Source: WTFY01 sp965205685 (lineage in GTDB: Bacteria > Pseudomonadota > Gammaproteobacteria > UBA4575). From it: 64,000 bases of DNA. The position numbers were made by a program, and so were the translations under genes. Location of the stretch: contig OZ242174.1 of NCBI GenBank assembly GCA_965205685.1, positions 496,001-560,000 on the forward strand, written 5' to 3'. This document shows positions 26,173 to 34,636 of this stretch, piece after piece. Under the pieces are notes generated by a model. That model was not told where the DNA came from. It searched no databases and was given only the letters and a program-made list of their open reading frames with translations. How positions within the stretch are numbered: position 1 is the stretch's first letter; every line of letters starts with the position of its first letter.

Positions 26173-26625
26173 TCATTCCAATGACAAAATATATTCCCAG
26201 TGTTTTTTGCTTACTGGCATAACTGAAAGTCGGTTGCCGCGTTTCAAGAGTTGCAAACCATCTAGTTTTTTTTGTTGCTTGAGTTCTGACAGCGTAATAG
26301 TGCGTTTCAGCTTTCGTTTATAACGTACATCTACCATGAACCAGCGTGGATTCTCAGGATCACTTTTTGGGTCGTAATGCTTGTCTTCCCGGTCGAAGGC
26401 GGTGTGATCCGGATAAGACTCGCGAGCAATAGTCATGATGCCCACGATCCCAATTTCATCGCAATTCGAGTGATACATAAAGGCTAAATCGCCTTTTTTC
26501 ATATCGTCGCGCATCATGTTTCGTGCTTGGTAGTTGCGTACGCCGTCCCAAGGCTCCACTTTGTCTCGTTTCAGATCATCGATACTGTATTCACCTGGTT
26601 CGCTTTTCATTAACCAATACTGCAT
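26173..26625 (-). CDS. EVE domain-containing protein
   Basis: A 150-residue single-domain protein of the EVE/PUA-like fold. It has YWLMKSEPGEYSIDDL at the N-terminus, VEPWDGVRNYQARN, GDLAFMYHSNC and a PRWFMVDVRY segment. EVE domains are thought to recognise modified bases in DNA or RNA; free-standing bacterial members of this type have no settled function. The gene lies downstream of 6S RNA and zapA on the same strand. Confidence 0.9.
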   Translation of the reverse strand: MQYWLMKSEPGEYSIDDLKRDKVEPWDGVRNYQARNMMRDDMKKGDLAFMYHSNCDEIGIVGIMTIARESYPDHTAFDREDKHYDPKSDPENPRWFMVDVRYKRKLKRTITLSELKQQKKLDGLQLLKRGNRLSVMPVSKKHWEYILSLE

Positions 26626-26687
26626 GGCGGGCCACCCTACGATTTATTTGTATACAGATTTTTGTGAAGAACCGGAAGCGTAGTACG

Positions 26688-26878
26688 CGGATACACTCCA
26701 CGAATACTGTGGTTGCTATTGCCCTTGAACCAGAGGTTCAAGTGGGAGAACTGAAAAATGCATCAGGCTTCCCATTTTCTGGGGTTGCACAACAACATTT
26801 TTTACAGCGTTGTCCCTGAGTAAAAAAATAGGCTCAAGGTATGTATCTAGCAACTCACCGGTACCGCAGAGGTATCCG
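26688..26878 (-). ncRNA. ssrS: 6S RNA
   Basis: About 190 bases directly downstream of zapA, the standard location for ssrS. The ends pair (CGGATAC with GTATCCG). The 3' half has the characteristic CTTGAACC-N-GGTTCAAGGG hairpin seen in E. coli 6S RNA, and the 5' half has a CTTGAGCCTAT segment similar to the E. coli CTGAGCCGAT. 6S RNA binds sigma-70 RNA polymerase holoenzyme and represses it in stationary phase. The exact ends are estimated from the terminal pairing. Confidence 0.88.
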
Positions 26879-26903
26879 GTTTCAATATGAGTTTAGCAGA
26901 TTC

Positions 26904-27218
26904 TCAAAGCTCTAGCTGTCGGGTATTCTCTAAGACAGTGTCAATCTGATCCTGAAGATCACGAATACGGGTGTAGAAACTTTTGCTTGCTTGATTCTGT
27001 TCATCGGTTTGCGAAAGCAGGGTATGGGCCAAGTTCAATGCTGCCATCACTGTTATGCGATCTGCACCGATGACCTTGCCTCCATTGCGCACTTCCTCTA
27101 TGTGCGCATTCAGTAGTTCTGCGGATGTTTGCAGCGACTCTTCTTCACCTTCCCCGCAAACAACACGATATTCCTTATCCAGGATACTGAGTACTATAGG
27201 AGAACCTTGGTTGCTCAT
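26904..27218 (-). CDS. zapA: cell division protein ZapA
   Basis: Small FtsZ-ring stabiliser of 104 residues. The N-terminal beta part contains PIVLSILDKEYRVVCGEGEE; the C-terminal part is the coiled-coil dimer helix, with DRITVMAALNLAHTLL. It overlaps the upstream small coiled-coil gene by four bases (ATGA) and is followed by 6S RNA, as in many gammaproteobacteria. Confidence 0.94.
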   Translation of the reverse strand: MSNQGSPIVLSILDKEYRVVCGEGEEESLQTSAELLNAHIEEVRNGGKVIGADRITVMAALNLAHTLLSQTDEQNQASKSFYTRIRDLQDQIDTVLENTRQLEL

Positions 27219-27448
27219 ATGCTGACTTCCATTGACTTGAGTCGTGTGATCATGGCCTCGACCCGTTTGCGCGCCTGCTCGTTTTTATCGATCAGGCTGG
27301 CCCTTTCAGCGGTGTACGAATCCTGCTGCGCCTTCAGAAGGCTGTTCTCTTTCTGGAGGTCTTCGTATGCTCGGATAAGGTTATTTACACGACTCTCAAG
27401 TCGTTTTAGCTCCTGTTCATTGAGCAGGCCTGAGTCTGTCTTCCCCAT
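27215..27448 (-). CDS. small coiled-coil protein (TIGR02449-type, ZapB-like)
   Basis: A 77-residue protein predicted to be one long coiled coil: heptads run through ELKRLESRVNNLIRAYEDL and NEQARKRVEAMITRLKSME. It matches in size, composition and position the conserved protein found before zapA in pseudomonads and relatives, which resembles ZapB. A role in cell division is inferred from the overlap with zapA. Confidence 0.8.
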   Translation of the reverse strand: MGKTDSGLLNEQELKRLESRVNNLIRAYEDLQKENSLLKAQQDSYTAERASLIDKNEQARKRVEAMITRLKSMEVSI

Positions 27449-27683
27449 TGCAAAATGGTAGGATGATGTATCTTTATCGTCAACTCAAATTTAAGAAATA
27501 TGCCTTGATATGCTGAAAAATCTAAAGATATTTCATCGTGAAGCGCGTCTTGGGAGGGGTCTGCTGCGACGGGCTCCACCGGCGGCCCCACCAAGCAAAT
27601 TTTGAGAGACTTATTTGGCAACCGCTGTATATACTGAATAGCTTAACTTGCAGATAGTCAAGGCATTCTGACCTGGGCATGAC

Positions 27684-28994
27684 ATGAACACGAAAGAGTT
27701 GATCAAGCGGCGCAAAACGCTGATGCGCATGGTGGGCCACAAGGGGATCGCCATTGTGCCCTCTGCGAATCCGGTCCCGAGGAATCGGGACGTGGATCAT
27801 GTGTTTCGCCAGGACAGTGACTTTCTGTACCTGACAGGTTTTGAGGAGCCCAACGCCCTGGCATTGCTGATACCGGATAAGGAGGGTGATCGATACATAT
27901 TGTTTTGTCGAGAGCGCAATGCTGACCAGGAAATATGGAACGGGTGCAGGGCCGGGCTGGAAGGCGCAGAAAAGAACTACCTTGCAGACAAGGCCTATGC
28001 AATCAACCAGCTTGATGAAATATTGCCACGGCTCCTTTCAGACCGCGAAAGGATTTTTTATCCGATGGGCCGTGATGCAAGTTTTGACCACAAGGTCATC
28101 AGTTGGGTGAACCAGTCCCGAGGTTCTTATCGGGATGCAAAACACATTCTCCACGAACTGCTCTCGCTGGACTACCTTCTGCACGACATGCGCTTGTACA
28201 AGTCACGCAGTGAGGTCAGTTTGATGAGAAAGGCAGCAAAAGTTTCCATTGCAGCCCATGTACGTGCCATGCAGGCTTGTGAACCTGGAAAGCATGAGTA
28301 TGAGATCGAAGCCGAGTTGCTCTATGAATTCAAGAAAGCAGGCTGCGTCCCGGCCTATCCCTCTATTGTTGGCGGTGGAGGCAACACTTGTATTTTGCAT
28401 TACACCGAAAACAGCCAAGTACTCAACGATGGCGATTTGTTGCTTATCGACGCAGGTGCCGAGTGCCAGGGTTATGCCAGTGATATCACCCGTACCTTTC
28501 CTGTAAACGGGACTTTTTCAAATATCCAGCGAGAAGTGTACGAGTTGGTGCTGGAAGCCCAAACTGCTGCAATCCGGAAGGTAAAGCCCGGTAACCACTG
28601 GAATGACCCGCATCATGAAGCCGTAAAAGTGCTTACCAAAGGTTTGGTGGGGCTGGGTTTGTTGAAAGGTAAGCCTGCCAAACTGATCAAAGACGATAAG
28701 TACAGACAGTTCTATATGCACCGAACCGGCCATTGGCTGGGTTTGGATGTGCATGATGTGGGCGACTACCGTTTTGATGAAGAATGGCGACTGCTTGAGC
28801 CGGGCATGACATTGACTGTGGAACCGGGTTTGTACATTACCCGGACAAAAGGCGTGCCAAAATATTTCTGGAATATCGGTATCCGCATTGAGGACGATGT
28901 GCTGGTCACCAAAGATGGCAATCAAGTACTCACTGAAAAACTCACCCGTGACCCGGACGAAATTGAAGCCCTGATGGCAGGGTCTGTACATTGA
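27684..28994 (+). CDS. pepP: Xaa-Pro aminopeptidase P
   Basis: Dimetal aminopeptidase that releases N-terminal residues preceding proline. The 436-residue length matches PepP. The N-terminal domain has RDVDHVFRQDSDFLYLTGF; the pita-bread catalytic domain has LLIDAGAECQGYASDITRTF (two Asp ligands), HRTGHWLGLDVHDVG (His), TVEPGLYI (Glu) and IRIEDD (Glu). It starts the pepP-ubiH-ubiI group found widely in gammaproteobacteria, with a 15-base gap to ubiH. The ygfB gene that usually lies upstream is absent. Confidence 0.96.
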   Translation: MNTKELIKRRKTLMRMVGHKGIAIVPSANPVPRNRDVDHVFRQDSDFLYLTGFEEPNALALLIPDKEGDRYILFCRERNADQEIWNGCRAGLEGAEKNYLADKAYAINQLDEILPRLLSDRERIFYPMGRDASFDHKVISWVNQSRGSYRDAKHILHELLSLDYLLHDMRLYKSRSEVSLMRKAAKVSIAAHVRAMQACEPGKHEYEIEAELLYEFKKAGCVPAYPSIVGGGGNTCILHYTENSQVLNDGDLLLIDAGAECQGYASDITRTFPVNGTFSNIQREVYELVLEAQTAAIRKVKPGNHWNDPHHEAVKVLTKGLVGLGLLKGKPAKLIKDDKYRQFYMHRTGHWLGLDVHDVGDYRFDEEWRLLEPGMTLTVEPGLYITRTKGVPKYFWNIGIRIEDDVLVTKDGNQVLTEKLTRDPDEIEALMAGSVH

Positions 28995-29009
28995 GTTTCC
29001 CTGTACATC

Positions 29010-30227
29010 ATGTCGCGTCATTATGATATTGCGATCGTAGGCGGGGGTTTCGTTGGTGGCACCCTGGCTTGCGCTTTGGCCGCTACATCTCGCCGTGTTG
29101 CCCTGATAGAAAGTAAACCCGTTTCTTCAGTGAACGGTACAGGTCGCAACAGGGATGAGCGCAGTATTGCCTTGGCCCTGGCTTCCAAAAAAATGTTTGA
29201 TGCCCTGGGGGTATGGGAGCAGATCGGCTTGCATTCTATCGCGATCAGGAAAATTCATATTTCAGATCGGGGGCGATTTGGGGCCATGCGCATGGACTGC
29301 CGAAACCATGAATCAGAGGGTTTCGGCTATATGGTCCCTGCCGAAAAGCTTATCTTGTCTTTGCAAGAACATCTTCGGCACTATGAAAATATCCACTGCA
29401 TACGGCCCTACAAGGTGTCTGATATTGAAAGTCATGCTGATCGGGTCATTTTGCATGGTGAAGGTGAGCCCATACAGACTGGTTTGTTAATTGCAGCTGA
29501 TGGGACGAATTCTTTTATTCGCAACAAGCTGGGCATACCCACCAACGAGAAGAAATATCATCAAACGGCAATTGTCGGCAACGTGAGCGTGGATGATGAT
29601 CATCAGTTTACGGCATATGAGCGGTTCACCCGGGAGGGCCCGCTAACACTACTGCCACATGCCGGTAATAATTGCGGGTTTGTTTGGGTGCTCCCGGACA
29701 ATATTGCACGAGAACTCATGGCCCGATCCGATGAGGACTTCCTGCTTCAGCTACAGCAAGCCTTTGGCTACCGCCTGGGCTATTTTTCCGGAATAGGTAA
29801 GCGTTTTGCTTATCCCTTGTCACTATTAGTGAGTCACCGACGTACACAGGGGCGTGTGGTGTTGATAGGCAATGCAGCTCAAACATTGCATCCTATAGGT
29901 GCACAAAGCTTGAATCTTGCAATGCGTGATGTTGCAGAACTTAGTGAGATGCTTCATGCGAGCCAAGACGGACTTGATGGAGTCGACGAGAAGCTTTGTG
30001 CGTACGCATCAGGACGCCAATCCGATATCAAGCGCACCATACGCCTTACAGATATCTTCAATTTTTTGTTCACGACAAATGATCTGGTGCTGTCTCGTAC
30101 ACGAGGGATTGGTCTTGCACTTCTGGGGGCTATCCCCGTGTTGGAAAATATTATTCTGCGCCAAAGCTCAGGGGTTCCCAGTTCTGTGGCAAATCTCCTG
30201 CAAGGCAAACCCCTGCAGTCGACATGA
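29010..30227 (+). CDS. ubiH: 2-octaprenyl-6-methoxyphenol hydroxylase UbiH
   Basis: FAD monooxygenase of aerobic ubiquinone synthesis (C1 hydroxylation in E. coli). The 405-residue protein has the N-terminal FAD motif AIVGGGFVGGTLA, the DG-type AADGTNSFIRNKLG segment, and the second FAD motif in the UbiH-specific form GNAAQTLHP followed by LNLAMRDVAEL. That GNAAQ form, against GDAAH in the next gene, is why I call this one UbiH. Its stop overlaps the next start by four bases. Confidence 0.9.
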   Translation: MSRHYDIAIVGGGFVGGTLACALAATSRRVALIESKPVSSVNGTGRNRDERSIALALASKKMFDALGVWEQIGLHSIAIRKIHISDRGRFGAMRMDCRNHESEGFGYMVPAEKLILSLQEHLRHYENIHCIRPYKVSDIESHADRVILHGEGEPIQTGLLIAADGTNSFIRNKLGIPTNEKKYHQTAIVGNVSVDDDHQFTAYERFTREGPLTLLPHAGNNCGFVWVLPDNIARELMARSDEDFLLQLQQAFGYRLGYFSGIGKRFAYPLSLLVSHRRTQGRVVLIGNAAQTLHPIGAQSLNLAMRDVAELSEMLHASQDGLDGVDEKLCAYASGRQSDIKRTIRLTDIFNFLFTTNDLVLSRTRGIGLALLGAIPVLENIILRQSSGVPSSVANLLQGKPLQST

Positions 30228-31441
30228 CTGCAAAAGAAACACAGGTTGATGTCATTATTGTTGGGGCTGGCTTGGCCGGCCTCACATTGGCCAGCCTGTT
30301 GGCAAAACAAGGCAAGTCATTGGCCATCATTGACCGTGTACTGCCATCGGAATTCGATTGTGAAACTCCCTACGATGTTCGGGTAACCGCCGTTAGCCCA
30401 GGCTCTAGGGCAATTTTCGAGCACATCGGGGTCTGGCCGGACGTGCAGGCGAAACGAGTAAGTGCATTTGATGCAATGGTTGTTTGGGACGAGGCCAGCA
30501 GCGCAAAAATTCGCTTCGTTGCCAGGGAGGTTCGCCAACCTGTCCTAGGATACATTGTGGAAAACAGGGTAATTCAGTCAAGCCTGCATGAATCTCTCCT
30601 CGGTGTTTCCGGTATTCACTGGTGTGTACCGGAAAGCGTGACCGACATCGTCCATTGTGACGATGTGGTTGAGGTAATTTTAGAAAACAAGCAAGTACTC
30701 AGAGCAAAACTGCTTGTGGGAGCAGATGGGAGTCGATCGGGCATACGGGGCCTTGCAGAAATTTCGCATGTTGAAAAGCTGTATCTGCAGCAGGGTATCG
30801 TGGCAAATGTACAGACAGAATTTTCCCATCAGCGTACGGCATGGCAGCGCTTCCTCAAGACAGGTCCATTGGCCCTGTTACCCATCGGAGCAGACAAGGA
30901 AAATCGCGAATGCTCGATCGTGTGGTCAGCTGACCATGGGTATGCGAAGCAACTGATGCAAATGGGTGAAGAAGAGTTTTCCCAAGAAATTACCAAGGCC
31001 AGCGACTTACGGCTTGGCAATATCAGGCTGATATCGGAGCGCGTCAGTTTCCCTTTGGTTTCAGGTCAGGCCAAGGATCTGGTCAAGCCTCGGATTGCAT
31101 TGGTCGGTGACGCCGCCCACACACTGCATCCATTAGCGGGTCAGGGAGCCAATCTGGGACTGACGGATGTAGCAGTGTTAGCCGATGTCCTGGAAAACAC
31201 GGAGCGGGACATGGGCAGTCTTCGAGTATTGCGGAAATACGAACGGGCCAGGGCAGGGGAGATCCAGGTCATGCAGTTTGCGATGGATGCATTTGTAGCT
31301 GTATTTGGCTCTTCTTCAAAGCCTGTTGTCACAGCACGCAGTATTGCACTGACCATGGCAGCACAAACGCCTTCGATGAAAAGGTTTTTCATGGAACATG
31401 CAATGGGGTTAAGCAGGGATCGGCCGGTCTTTGCCAGATAA
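30224..31441 (+). CDS. ubiI: UbiI/VisC-type ubiquinone hydroxylase
   Basis: Second FAD monooxygenase of the UbiH/UbiI/UbiF family, 405 residues. The FAD motifs are IIVGAGLAGLTLA at the N-terminus, VGADGSRSGIRGLA in the middle and GDAAHTLHPLAGQGANLGL near residue 288. By position after ubiH it is most likely the C5 hydroxylase UbiI; family members differ in regioselectivity and I cannot exclude broader activity, as known for UbiM and UbiL. The coq7 gene elsewhere in the window would supply the C6 step. Confidence 0.85.
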   Translation: MTAKETQVDVIIVGAGLAGLTLASLLAKQGKSLAIIDRVLPSEFDCETPYDVRVTAVSPGSRAIFEHIGVWPDVQAKRVSAFDAMVVWDEASSAKIRFVAREVRQPVLGYIVENRVIQSSLHESLLGVSGIHWCVPESVTDIVHCDDVVEVILENKQVLRAKLLVGADGSRSGIRGLAEISHVEKLYLQQGIVANVQTEFSHQRTAWQRFLKTGPLALLPIGADKENRECSIVWSADHGYAKQLMQMGEEEFSQEITKASDLRLGNIRLISERVSFPLVSGQAKDLVKPRIALVGDAAHTLHPLAGQGANLGLTDVAVLADVLENTERDMGSLRVLRKYERARAGEIQVMQFAMDAFVAVFGSSSKPVVTARSIALTMAAQTPSMKRFFMEHAMGLSRDRPVFAR

Positions 31442-31490
31442 CAAGATCTTGTGCCAGCCACACGGATTCAAAATTGCTGCAAAGCCGGGG

Positions 31491-32318
31491 TTACTGCGGT
31501 AGCGCGTTAGGGAAAAACAGTTGCTGGCCGTCTAACGTGAAGCTGGCGATCATCTGCTGGCCTTCACTGGAAGCCAGCCAGTTTGTGAACAGTTCGGCTT
31601 CCTTGAATTTTGTATGTGGATGACGCTCGGGATTAATCTCAATTATGCTGTACTGATTATGTAGAAGAGGGTCATCCTCGAAAAGCAAAGCCAGTCCGTT
31701 ACGATTCTTAAACGAGAGCCAAGTCCCCCTGTCTGCGAGCACATACGCGCCCATTCCATTTGCAATGTTCAGTGTAGTGCCCATGCCTGCACCGGTTTCA
31801 TGGTACCAGCTGCCACTGTACTGCTGAACGTCAACACCGGCCAAGTCCCATAACTCCATTTCCTTTTTGTGTGTACCACTTTCGTCGCCACGCGAAACAA
31901 AGGGCATTCGATGTTTGTGAATAAGAGAGAGCACACGCTCTACACTGTCTGCTTCTCCTATACCCAGGGGATCTTCGGGTGGCCCGGCAATGATAAAGTC
32001 GTTGTACATGACTTCCCGACGTTTGACCCCGAAGCCTTTGGACACAAATTCTTCCTCCGAGGGCCTGTGGTGTACGAGTATCAGGTCGGTGTCGCCCGTC
32101 TCACCGAGTTTCAACGCCCGTCCCGTGCCCACCGATACCACCCGCACGTCAATGCCGGTACGGTCTTTGAATCTCGGGATCAGGTAGTCCAGCAAACCGG
32201 AATTTTCTAGTGATGTGGTTGAGGACAAGGTGATAAAAGGCGATTTTTCCGCCAGCCCAGAGGTCAGTGCCACGCCAAGTACCATTAATGCGATGGCTTT
32301 GGCCAGAAAATATCTCAT
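31491..32318 (-). CDS. tupA: tungstate-type ABC transporter, substrate-binding protein
   Basis: Periplasmic binding protein of 275 residues with a signal peptide ending near residue 22. It has the oxyanion-binding SSTTSLENSGLLDYL near residues 32-46, LILVHHRP, SRGDESGTHKKE and WYHETGAGMG, a motif set typical of TupA/WtpA-like proteins rather than ModA. ATG 32318 gives a normal signal peptide; the frame extends to 32420. It is the last gene of a three-gene set with permease and ATPase upstream. Tungstate against molybdate preference is inferred from family resemblance. Confidence 0.88.
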   Translation of the reverse strand: MRYFLAKAIALMVLGVALTSGLAEKSPFITLSSTTSLENSGLLDYLIPRFKDRTGIDVRVVSVGTGRALKLGETGDTDLILVHHRPSEEEFVSKGFGVKRREVMYNDFIIAGPPEDPLGIGEADSVERVLSLIHKHRMPFVSRGDESGTHKKEMELWDLAGVDVQQYSGSWYHETGAGMGTTLNIANGMGAYVLADRGTWLSFKNRNGLALLFEDDPLLHNQYSIIEINPERHPHTKFKEAELFTNWLASSEGQQMIASFTLDGQQLFFPNALPQ

Positions 32319-32328
32319 GATTTTTCTT

Positions 32329-33057
32329 TCAGTGCGTGTCGAGTAACTTGCCAGCAAGAAAATCTGCAGCGAGGCTCGTTTTGGGTTGAGAAAAATACAC
32401 TTTTGCCGGAGTGTGTTCAATCAATTTGCCCCGGTGCAAGAACAAAATGTCGTGCGCCAATCTTCTTGCTTGATCGAGACTGTGGGTGGTCATAATTATT
32501 TTGGTGTTCTGTTGCGCAATTTTTCTGATCAGCATTTCTATAGTTGCAACACCTGAAGGGTCCAGTTCCGCGGTAGGCTCGTCCAGCAGCATCACTTTCG
32601 GTTCAAGTACCCAGGCCCGAGCAACATTTAAGCGTTGTTGCTCACCACCGGACAAGGTACGTGCGCTTTGTCCTGAGAGTTGCATAAGCCCTGTATGTTG
32701 CAAGGCCTGCTGGATGAGCAGGCTTTGCCTGGTCTTGGGCACCTTGTGCAGGGAGAGCACGTATTCAAGATTTGCCTGCACGCTACGCTGCAAAAATACC
32801 GGTTTCTGGAATACAAACGCGCGCCAGGGTTCCTGGGGCTTCGGGGTGTGCTGATTCCACAGTAATGAGCCACGATCTGGCTCTTCCAGGCCATGTGCAA
32901 TGTGAAGCAGTAAACTTTTCCCTGCCCCGTTTGGGCCAAGGATGATGGTGATCCCCGCTGAATCGATCGTTGCATTCACATTGTCCAGCAACTGCTTGCC
33001 CTGCCTGGAAACGCTCAGCTGTTGAATTTTCAGTGGTAAGGGTGATGCAGACAACAT
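32329..33057 (-). CDS. tupC: tungstate-type ABC transporter, ATP-binding protein
   Basis: Cytosolic ATPase of 242 residues. Walker A is LGPNGAGKSLLLH, the signature is LSGGEQQRLNVARAW, Walker B is VMLLDEPTAELDP, and the switch histidine is in TTHSLDQ. ATG 33057 lies just after the permease stop; a GTG at 33096 is an alternative that would overlap it. tupA starts 10 bases downstream. Confidence 0.9.
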   Translation of the reverse strand: MLSASPLPLKIQQLSVSRQGKQLLDNVNATIDSAGITIILGPNGAGKSLLLHIAHGLEEPDRGSLLWNQHTPKPQEPWRAFVFQKPVFLQRSVQANLEYVLSLHKVPKTRQSLLIQQALQHTGLMQLSGQSARTLSGGEQQRLNVARAWVLEPKVMLLDEPTAELDPSGVATIEMLIRKIAQQNTKIIMTTHSLDQARRLAHDILFLHRGKLIEHTPAKVYFSQPKTSLAADFLAGKLLDTH

Positions 33058-33061
33058 GGGG

Positions 33062-33766
33062 CTAGGTATACATCTTGTGGGCAGCATGCCGTGCACTCAT
33101 GACAGCCGAAGTGACGATCAAGGAAAGCGTGATCAGTATTACACCTAGTGCCAGCGCCAGTTCGATGTTCCCCTTGCTAGTCTCAAGCGCTATGGAGGTG
33201 GTCATCACACGAGTGTTGTGATTGATATTGCCACCTACAATCAACACCGCACCTACTTCGGCAATTGCCCGGCCGAATCCTGCAAACACATTGGTCACCA
33301 AACTATATCGAGTTTCCCATAAAAGGGTGTTCATCATGCTTGGGGACTTGGCACCAAGTGCACGCAGTTGTGCATGGAACTCATCATTGGCATCCATCAC
33401 GGTTTGGCGTGTCAGTGCAGCGATAATCGGCGTGACCAGAAACACCTGCGCGATGACCATGGCCGTCGGTGTGAACAGCAAGCCCAGTGCTCCTAGCGGG
33501 CCTGAGCGGGAGAGAATCAGGTAAACCACCAAGCCCACAACGACGGGCGGCAGACCCATGAATGTATTCAGCAAGGCGACAAGCAGGCCACGTCCAAAAA
33601 ACCTGTACAAGGCAAGAGCTGCACCCAGTGGCAACCCGATCAGTCCGGCAATAAATACAGCTGTCAGGCTTACCTGTAAAGACAGCGCGACGATCTCTAT
33701 CAGGTCCGGGTCGAGTTGTATGATCAGTTGGATGGCTTTTAGAAAAGCTTGTGAGAAATCGTTCAA
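33062..33766 (-). CDS. tupB: tungstate-type ABC transporter, permease
   Basis: Inner-membrane permease of 234 residues with about five hydrophobic segments. The EAA-loop region containing ALGAKSPSMMNTLLWE contacts the ATPase. GLPPVVVGLVVYLILSRSG and IAEVGAVLIVGGNI are characteristic of TupB-like permeases. It is the first gene of tupBCA. Confidence 0.9.
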   Translation of the reverse strand: MNDFSQAFLKAIQLIIQLDPDLIEIVALSLQVSLTAVFIAGLIGLPLGAALALYRFFGRGLLVALLNTFMGLPPVVVGLVVYLILSRSGPLGALGLLFTPTAMVIAQVFLVTPIIAALTRQTVMDANDEFHAQLRALGAKSPSMMNTLLWETRYSLVTNVFAGFGRAIAEVGAVLIVGGNINHNTRVMTTSIALETSKGNIELALALGVILITLSLIVTSAVMSARHAAHKMYT

Positions 33767-34128
33767 AATGAATGTTGTATTGCCGTACTGGTTACGGAGT
33801 GATTTCGACTGATCTGTTCAGGGTCCCTGGTACCGCCGCTGCATGTATCGGCGTGTACTGTCTGAGCAGGGAATGGTCAAGGTCCCTTAACAATAGCGGT
33901 GTAACCTGTCTTGCACAGGTAAGTGTATAGTCCTCTTGCGTGTTGTGATTGGCTTCCGCTGCTCCTGTGTACAGGATATGACCGGCAAAAAAGTCAGAAT
34001 GGCCGCAAATCTGTACATTAGTGTGATTGCTTTGTAGGCAGTTATACGAAGTGTACAATACCCGGTTCTAAAACCATGTCAAACGATAATTCAGCAATAA
34101 AAAAAGCCTCTGTCCCGGGGGGCAACTA
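33767..34128. other. 362-base divergent intergenic region, tupB / gcvH
   Basis: This is the longest gap in the window without a recognised gene. It holds two ACAGG-type inverted repeats (33904-33920 and 33964-33975), a possible plus-strand promoter (TTGTAG at 34032-34037, TACAAT at 34054-34059) and a 17-codon ORF ending on the gcvH start. I looked for Moco-riboswitch-like structure and for a ModE site on the tupB side and could not support either. Confidence 0.6.
33904..33975. promoter_or_regulatory. paired ACAGG dyad elements upstream of tupB
   Basis: ACCTGT-CTTGC-ACAGGT at 33904-33920 is a perfect 6-bp dyad. CCTGT-GT-ACAGG at 33964-33975 is a second dyad with the same half-site, centred about 58 bases away. 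They lie 140-200 bases upstream of tupB and 150-220 upstream of gcvH. Two dyads sharing one half-site look like operators for a dimeric regulator, but no known consensus is claimed. Confidence 0.35.
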
Positions 34129-34129
34129 A
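34076..34129 (+). CDS. 17-codon ORF overlapping the gcvH start
   Basis: A short ORF beginning MSNDNSAIKK and ending PGGN has its TAA stop (34127-34129) overlapping the gcvH ATG by one base (TAATG). The gcvH ribosome binding sequence GGGGGG lies inside it. If translated it would couple gcvH translation to its own. No ribosome binding site for the small ORF is obvious (only CCCGG about ten bases upstream), and it may be chance. Confidence 0.25.
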   Translation: MSNDNSAIKKASVPGGN

Positions 34130-34515
34130 TGGATGGTACGCCCGATGACCGTGTTTATTCGTCTCAGCATGTGTGGTTGAAGATGCAGGATGACGGGACG
34201 GCGATGATAGGTATCACAGAATTTGCCCAGTCAGAACTGGGAGACATCGTCTTCGTTGAGTTTCCCGACCTAGACAATGAGTATCGAGCCGATGAGGCCT
34301 GTGCGGTAGTGGAGTCGGTAAAAACTGCCAGCGAGGTGTACATGCCTGTAGATGGGAAAGTAATTGAAATCAATGAAGATTTGCTGGATTCTCCGGAAGT
34401 GATGAATGAATTGCCCTACGAGAAGGGCTGGCTTTGCAAGATAGAGTTGCTGGGCGATACATCGATTGACAGCTTGCTTGATGCAAGCCAATATGAAGAT
34501 CACATATCTTTATAA
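34129..34515 (+). CDS. gcvH: glycine cleavage system H-like lipoyl protein
   Basis: A 128-residue lipoyl carrier. The lipoylated lysine is Lys65 in ESVKTASEVYMPVDG; GITEFAQSELGDIVFVE and NEDLLDSPEVMNE are typical of GcvH. No gcvT or gcvP is adjacent, so it may serve a remote glycine cleavage system or be a GcvH-like lipoate-binding protein of another pathway, such as the LbpA proteins of the sHdr sulfur-oxidation system. Sequence alone does not decide this. GGGGGG precedes the ATG. Confidence 0.88.
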   Translation: MDGTPDDRVYSSQHVWLKMQDDGTAMIGITEFAQSELGDIVFVEFPDLDNEYRADEACAVVESVKTASEVYMPVDGKVIEINEDLLDSPEVMNELPYEKGWLCKIELLGDTSIDSLLDASQYEDHISL

Positions 34516-34636
34516 CCGGAGCACAAAACTTATTCTATAAAGCGAGGTCACATTTTGTGAACCTGATAGTAGCTGACAACCTCACTCAGAATGTTGCCAA
34601 GCCAACACGAATGCGCCTGTTACAGGAGAGATAAAA

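Noticed and set aside
26523..26819. Plus-strand ORF of about 98 residues
   Set aside because: It lies antisense to the EVE gene start and the 6S RNA, has no family resemblance, and overlaps an RNA gene.
27449..27683. Minus-strand ORFs (27406-27621, 27522-27800) before pepP, considered as ygfB remnants
   Set aside because: No resemblance to YgfB and they overlap the pepP start or the coiled-coil gene; treated as noncoding.
33767..34060. Molybdenum-cofactor-type riboswitch or ModE site upstream of tupB
   Set aside because: I could not match the conserved blocks of the Moco motif or a ModE palindrome; only the two ACAGG dyads stand out.
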